Made by a program: the position numbers and the translations under genes. The notes beneath the pieces are model-generated. The model made no database searches. It was not told the origin of the DNA and saw nothing but the letters and a program-made list of their open reading frames with translations. Positions 60,545 through 64,000 of a stretch of 64,000 nt of DNA are shown here, piece after piece. The stretch spans positions 10,044,001 through 10,108,000 of the forward strand of contig NZ_JAUSZM010000003.1 of the NCBI RefSeq assembly GCF_030817655.1, given 5' to 3'. Source of the DNA: Streptomyces sp. V4I2. Lineage in GTDB: Bacteria > Actinomycetota > Actinomycetes > Streptomycetales > Streptomycetaceae. The number at the start of each line of letters is the position of its first letter. Position 1 is the stretch's first letter.

Positions 60545-61222
60545 TTGAGAAACCGACGACGAGGGTGAGTGCGTAGTAGAACGCCGTCAGGCCCAGGCCG
60601 CTGTGTGAGTCGAGCGGATGGCGGTCCTGGATCGTGACGGAGGCCGGGTCGGCCAGCAGGATGCGCGCCGCGGCGGGCAGCTTCGTCTGCCCGGTCCCGG
60701 TCTGGGCGGTCAGCTCCTTGCCCACCTGGAGCGAGGCGTTCTCGGCCGCCTGCGTCGTCGCCGTCCGGGCCAGGCTGGATCCCATGCTGCCGGCGGACTG
60801 GTTGGTCAGCACCGTCAGTGTCGGGCGGGCCGGGGTTCCGGTGGTCGTGGCGTCGGTCAGTGCGGTGGTGGCGGAGGTGAAGTCGGCGGGGACGACGAGC
60901 GCGCCGTACAGCTTGCCCTCGTCGAACTCCTCCTTCACCGCCTTCTCGTCCATCACCTTCCAGTCGATCTTGTCCCCGCTCGCGGTGGACTTCTCGATCG
61001 ACTCGGTGATCTGCGCCCCCAGGTTGACCTGCTTGCCGCCGACAGCGGCTCCCTCGTCGGCGTTGACCAGACCGACGGGCAGTTTCTTCACGTGGTCGAC
61101 CGGGTCGATGTTGGCACCGACGTAGAACACGGTGAACAGCAGCGCGAGTACGCCCGTGATGACGCCGTTGGCGATCCACAGAGGTTTGGCGCGCAGGACG
61201 CGGAAGGGGCAATGCCACTCAT
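60545..61222 (-). pseudogene. YhgE/Pip-type membrane protein, truncated at both ends
   Basis: A minus-strand frame gives RVLRAKPLWIANGVITGVLA, LLFTVFYVGANIDPVDHVKK, LPVGLVNADEGAAVGGKQV, LYGALVVPADFTSATTAL and HSGLGLTAFYYALTLVVGFS. This is the N-terminal membrane helix and outer domain of YhgE/Pip proteins (ABC-2-like). A shift in the first ten codons separates the ATG (61222) from this frame, and the C-terminal helices are missing, replaced by the SDR gene. Confidence 0.7.
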
Positions 61223-61399
61223 GACTTACTCCGGTCTCGACTACAAAGGCACAGCGGGAGGAGGCGGTACGAGCAGGCTCCCGTGTTCGGCCACGATGGC
61301 GAGAGTTTCGCGACCGAGTACGGGTGCGGGCGGTCGGCAGCAGACATGAGCGACAGCCTCTGCACAGGACGAGCGGGAGGTGGCCACAAGGGGCGCCGG

Positions 61400-62503
61400 C
61401 TAGTGGGATGCGGAGCGTTTCGCCGGGGGGTGCCAGCCGCCGGTTACTTCCTTGACGGGCTTGTGGGGGAAACGGCGCTGGGCGTACTCCTGCGCGTGTG
61501 AGCCCGGCAGGACGTACAGGGTTTCCTTCTTGTCCTGGAGCGGTCGCAGCACGGTGTCCATGAACGACTTGCGGTCGTCCAGGTACGGGCCCAGGACGTC
61601 CTCGCCGGCGGGGCAGACAGCAAGGCAGTAGCCGGACTTGTAACCGGGGGGCGAGGTCAGGCTCTGCCACATGGAGGCGCTCTCGGAATCGCTGACCCGG
61701 GAGCGGTAGTCGGCGGCGTCCTCGCTGTCGGCGACCGCCTGCGCCCAGTCGGTGAACCCGCTCATGAACTCGCGGTAGTTGTGCGTGGTGCAGGCCAGCG
61801 CGTCGAAGGCCCCGTCCTTGCTGATGGCGCCGACCGGGCAGGCGGCGACGCACAACTTGCAGTCGATACAGGGGTTGTAGTCCAGCGCCCGCCCGTACTC
61901 GCTCACCTCCGCGTCCACCAGCACGGTGACCAGCAGGACGAAGCTGCCGAACTTCGGGTGGATGACGTTGCGATGCAGACCCATCACGCCGAGCCCCGCG
62001 GCCACCGCGACCGTCTTGTGCGCCACCACCCAGATCCGCTCCCTGGGGAAGCGGTCCATCTCCTGGGGGAAACCGACCGACGGATTGAGCGCGCGGTACC
62101 CGGCGTCCTGCAGGGCCCGGGTGACGCTGCGGGCGGCGTGGTTGGCCTGTTCGTCGGTCTGGTGGAACTCCTGGTTGGCCACGCTGCGGGCGGGGGAGCG
62201 GCAGTTGTCGCGGTTCATCCGGACCGCCATCGCGATCAGGGTGCGGGTGCCGGGCAGTGCGGACTGCGCGTGCTCGCGCTCGCCGGCCAGGTCGGGGTGG
62301 TCCAGGCTGACCGCGGCCGCGTCGTCCGCACCGGCCGCCAGGCACAGCTCGCGCAGCCAGGCCGCGTCGATCACCGCCGGAGGGTTCACCGCGTCACCGG
62401 CCCTGCGCCGGGCGAGTACGGCCTGCACCGACGGGTGGGCAGCCAGCTTCGCCGGAAGCCTGGGATCCCTCGGTTGCCCCTCGACATCGCGCGCGGCAGT
62501 CAT
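61400..62503 (-). CDS. iron-sulfur reductase, epoxyqueuosine reductase (QueG)-like
   Basis: 367 residues. A cobalamin/reductase-like N-terminal domain (AAGADDAAAVSLDHPDL, LPGTRTLIAMAVRMNRDN, GLGVMGLHRNVIHPKFGSFV) is followed by two 4Fe-4S motifs: CIDCKLCVAACP at about residue 215 and CLAVCP at about 300. This resembles QueG and reductive dehalogenase-like proteins, but the spacing between clusters is longer than in QueG, so a different substrate is likely. Two tandem 14-bp operator-like repeats lie upstream. Confidence 0.82.
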   Translation of the reverse strand: MTAARDVEGQPRDPRLPAKLAAHPSVQAVLARRRAGDAVNPPAVIDAAWLRELCLAAGADDAAAVSLDHPDLAGEREHAQSALPGTRTLIAMAVRMNRDNCRSPARSVANQEFHQTDEQANHAARSVTRALQDAGYRALNPSVGFPQEMDRFPRERIWVVAHKTVAVAAGLGVMGLHRNVIHPKFGSFVLLVTVLVDAEVSEYGRALDYNPCIDCKLCVAACPVGAISKDGAFDALACTTHNYREFMSGFTDWAQAVADSEDAADYRSRVSDSESASMWQSLTSPPGYKSGYCLAVCPAGEDVLGPYLDDRKSFMDTVLRPLQDKKETLYVLPGSHAQEYAQRRFPHKPVKEVTGGWHPPAKRSASH

Positions 62504-62550
62504 CCGATACTCCTAGGGATTCGGGTTTTGAGGCTCGTCTCTTGGACGAA

Positions 62551-62587
62551 AAACCGATCAGTTTCACCACCGTAAACCGATCAGTTT
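62551..62587. promoter_or_regulatory. two AAACCGATCAGTTT operator-like repeats
   Basis: Identical copies at 62551-62564 and 62574-62587, starts 23 bp apart, 48 bp before the iron-sulfur reductase start. Each is a partial palindrome with the look of a TetR-type operator half-pair. Confidence 0.65.
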
Positions 62588-62872
62588 CCGCACGCAAGCT
62601 CAAACGGCAGGCCCTCCCCGATCCGCGCCCCTTCGTCCGGTACCGCAACAGGCCCGTAGCCGGTACTCACGTCGGCGGCAGGGTGTCCGGCCCTGATCCC
62701 CGCTCCCTCGGAGGGTGCTCCAGCGGCGTGCCGGTCCCCGTGTGGCAGGACGTGGTCGGGGGCGGCCGGGACCCCGAAGGGTGCGATGTCCTCGCGGGCG
62801 TGAACGCCGGGCCCCTCGCGAAAGCCCCGCTGAACGGTACGTCCAGGCGCGGAGTGAGAATCCGCTCCGGGG
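62588..62872. other. intergenic stretch, nothing recognised
   Basis: About 285 bp between the operators and the TetR stop; no gene or motif seen. Confidence 0.35.
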
Positions 62873-63502
62873 TCACGTCACATTCGCGAACCCCGCAACC
62901 GGCTCCTCCCCGGCTCGCCATCCCGTCACCAACGCCCGCAGTGCCCGCTCGTAGCAGTCGGCGACCGCGAGCCCCTGCGGCTCGTTGCCCGACAGCACCA
63001 GGGAGACCAGGCCGTGGGCCATTCCCCAGACCGACAGTGCGATGACCTCGGGGTCGGACGCGGAACTGAACTGCCCGGCCCGCTGCCCGCGGCTCACGGC
63101 GTCGACGAGGGGCCGGTACGTCTCGACGGTCTCGCGCGGCCTGTCCGAGTCGGACGGGCACTGGGCACTGCGGTCGGAGAAGAGGATCGCGTAGAGATGT
63201 GGGTTGGCGACGGCGTATTCGCGATAGGCGAGCCCGATGCGGATCACGTCGCCGGCCGGGTCGTCCGTCGGATGCAGGGTGGCCAGGCGCTCGACGAAGA
63301 GCCGCACGGCCTCCTGGTACAGGCTGCTGAGCAGGCCGGCCTTGCTGCCGAACAGCGAGTAGACCGCCGTGGTCGAGGTCTTCGCGTCCGCCGCGAGCTG
63401 TCGCAGGCTCAGCGCGGCCGTGCCGCGGTCGAAGACCGTGGCGGCCGCGCGGTGCAGGAGCCGGAGCCGGAGCGCTTCGTCATGTGTCTTGAGCCTGGCC
63501 AT
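62873..63502 (-). CDS. TetR-family regulator
   Basis: 209 residues. HTH at the N-terminus: RLLHRAAATVFDRGTAALSL, RQLAADAKTSTTAVYSLFGS, KAGLLSSLYQEAV. The C-terminal domain (TetR_C_13/WHG-like; YREYAVANPHLYAILFSD, VWGMAHGLVSLVLSGNEP) binds an unknown ligand. ATG 63502. It is divergent from the haloalkane dehalogenase gene, with a shared 9-bp motif near both starts. Confidence 0.9.
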   Translation of the reverse strand: MARLKTHDEALRLRLLHRAAATVFDRGTAALSLRQLAADAKTSTTAVYSLFGSKAGLLSSLYQEAVRLFVERLATLHPTDDPAGDVIRIGLAYREYAVANPHLYAILFSDRSAQCPSDSDRPRETVETYRPLVDAVSRGQRAGQFSSASDPEVIALSVWGMAHGLVSLVLSGNEPQGLAVADCYERALRALVTGWRAGEEPVAGFANVT

Positions 63503-63518
63503 GGCGCCAGCATATTGC

Positions 63519-63703
63519 AACAGCGTTACGAATGCCCCCTCGGTGACGCATCGAGCTGCGGTCGGTTGGTGCTACCCACCCAGGGTCGCGCCAACCTTGA
63601 AACGGGTCTTCCTCGAATAATGCCAGGTCAGCACGAGGCGATCGATGCCCGTCCGGTCAGGTGGCACGCGAACGGGTTTGGAGTGAGCAATGAAAACGCT
63701 GTT
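63519..63703. promoter_or_regulatory. AACAGCGTT/AACGCTGTT motif near both divergent starts
   Basis: AACAGCGTT at 63519-63527 (17 bp before the TetR start) and its reverse complement AACGCTGTT at 63695-63703 (13 bp before the dehalogenase start). One TetR dimer type could bind both and repress both genes. Confidence 0.55.
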
Positions 63704-63715
63704 ATGGTTCCTCGC

Positions 63716-64000
63716 ATGGACTACGAACGAACACCTGACGAGCGCTTCGTCGGCCTCCCCGACTGGCCGTACGAGCCTCGGTACGCCACGGTCGGTGAGG
63801 GCCTGCGCATGCACTACATCGACGAGGGGCCGGCCGACGGCCCGGTCGTGGTCCTCGCTCACGGCGAGCCGACTTGGGGCTACCTCTACCGCAAGATGAT
63901 TCCCGGGTTGGTGGCAGCCGGCCGACGCGTCCTGGTTCCCGACCTGATCGGATTCGGCCGCTCCGACAAGCCGGTCGACCGGGCCGCGTACACCTACGAG
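63716..64000 (+). CDS. haloalkane dehalogenase-like alpha/beta hydrolase, N-terminal part (window edge)
   Basis: The first 95 residues are visible: FVGLPDWPYEPRYATVGEGL, MHYIDEGPADGPVVVLAHGE and PTWGYLYRKMIPGLVAAGRR, then VLVPDLIGFGRSDKP. HGEPTW, with the halide-binding Glu and Trp, and LIGFGRSDKP are the haloalkane-dehalogenase hallmarks. The nucleophile Asp, acid and His lie beyond the window. ATG 63716 is used. It is divergent from a TetR gene that probably controls it. Confidence 0.88.
   Translation, partial: MDYERTPDERFVGLPDWPYEPRYATVGEGLRMHYIDEGPADGPVVVLAHGEPTWGYLYRKMIPGLVAAGRRVLVPDLIGFGRSDKPVDRAAYTYE

Noticed and set aside
60057..62345. A 762-residue minus-strand open frame
   Set aside because: It strings together antisense-like or out-of-frame sequence of the iron-sulfur gene, part of YhgE and part of an SDR; the true frames are separate.
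1..64000. tRNA, rRNA or CRISPR arrays
   Set aside because: Reading for cloverleaf ends, rRNA core words and regular repeat-spacer patterns gave nothing convincing.

Overview
The window is very GC-rich. Its gene style (GTG starts, 4-bp ATGA/GTGA overlaps, Tat and lipoprotein exports, ECF41 sigma factor, fused Ser/Thr kinases, IS families) points to a Streptomyces or close actinomycete. The many insertion-sequence remnants, broken genes and regulator/enzyme pairs fit an accessory part of the chromosome, such as an arm, more than a core region. That placement is inference.

Layout. 1-1.75 kb: a partial IS110 recombinase and a truncated IS630 transposase. 2.1-5.4 kb: a minus-strand set of SRPBCC protein, XRE regulator, broken cyclase, isochorismatase-like hydrolase and SDR. 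5.8-7.9 kb: decayed IS701 and SDR remnants and an unrecognised protein. 7.9-9.4 kb: a 1.1-kb leader with repeated CAGTAC motifs and a 12-bp hairpin, then a small MerR-like regulator. 9.6-19.8 kb: glutaminyl cyclotransferase; LysR divergent from hydrolase and flavin oxidoreductase; broken MFS pump; NADH-dehydrogenase-like flavoprotein with ECF41 sigma factor; TetX-like monooxygenase; DUF1707 protein. 20-24.4 kb: rRNA methyltransferase fragment, class I terpene synthase and cytochrome P450 (a small terpenoid locus), then a convergent methyltransferase and a cupin-XRE regulator. 24.6-28.4 kb: hypothetical proteins, a PQQ-type propeller and a DUF899 protein.

28.7-35.8 kb is the clearest functional unit: LacI regulator, ABC transporter (ATPase, permease, lipoprotein) and a divergent secreted GH32 fructan hydrolase. 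Two pairs of identical-type palindromes lie in the shared promoter region. The enzyme would cut extracellular fructan, the transporter would import the sugar, and LacI would control both.

35.9-39.2 kb: a frameshifted ABM protein, a complete IS110 element and a large TnpB-like protein. 39.5-45 kb: secreted tannase-like hydrolase, SRPBCC and GYD proteins, and a frameshifted kinase/substrate-binding fusion preceded by the tail of a second copy. 45-48.6 kb: an IS5 element inserted exactly at the stop codon of a secreted sialidase-like propeller protein. 48.8-55.2 kb: Tat-exported serine hydrolase, LRV repeat protein, second DUF899 protein, TetR next to a wrecked quinone oxidoreductase, and an SRPBCC protein. 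55.4-56.9 kb: an IS200/IS605-type element with frameshifted tnpB. 57.2-64 kb: aldo-keto reductase, NmrA-like protein, decayed hydrolase, SDR and YhgE genes, a ferredoxin-type QueG-like protein, and TetR divergent from a haloalkane dehalogenase that runs off the window.

Several genes that otherwise look intact carry single-base frame breaks. Either the region is decaying or the assembly has indel errors; the sequence alone cannot say which.
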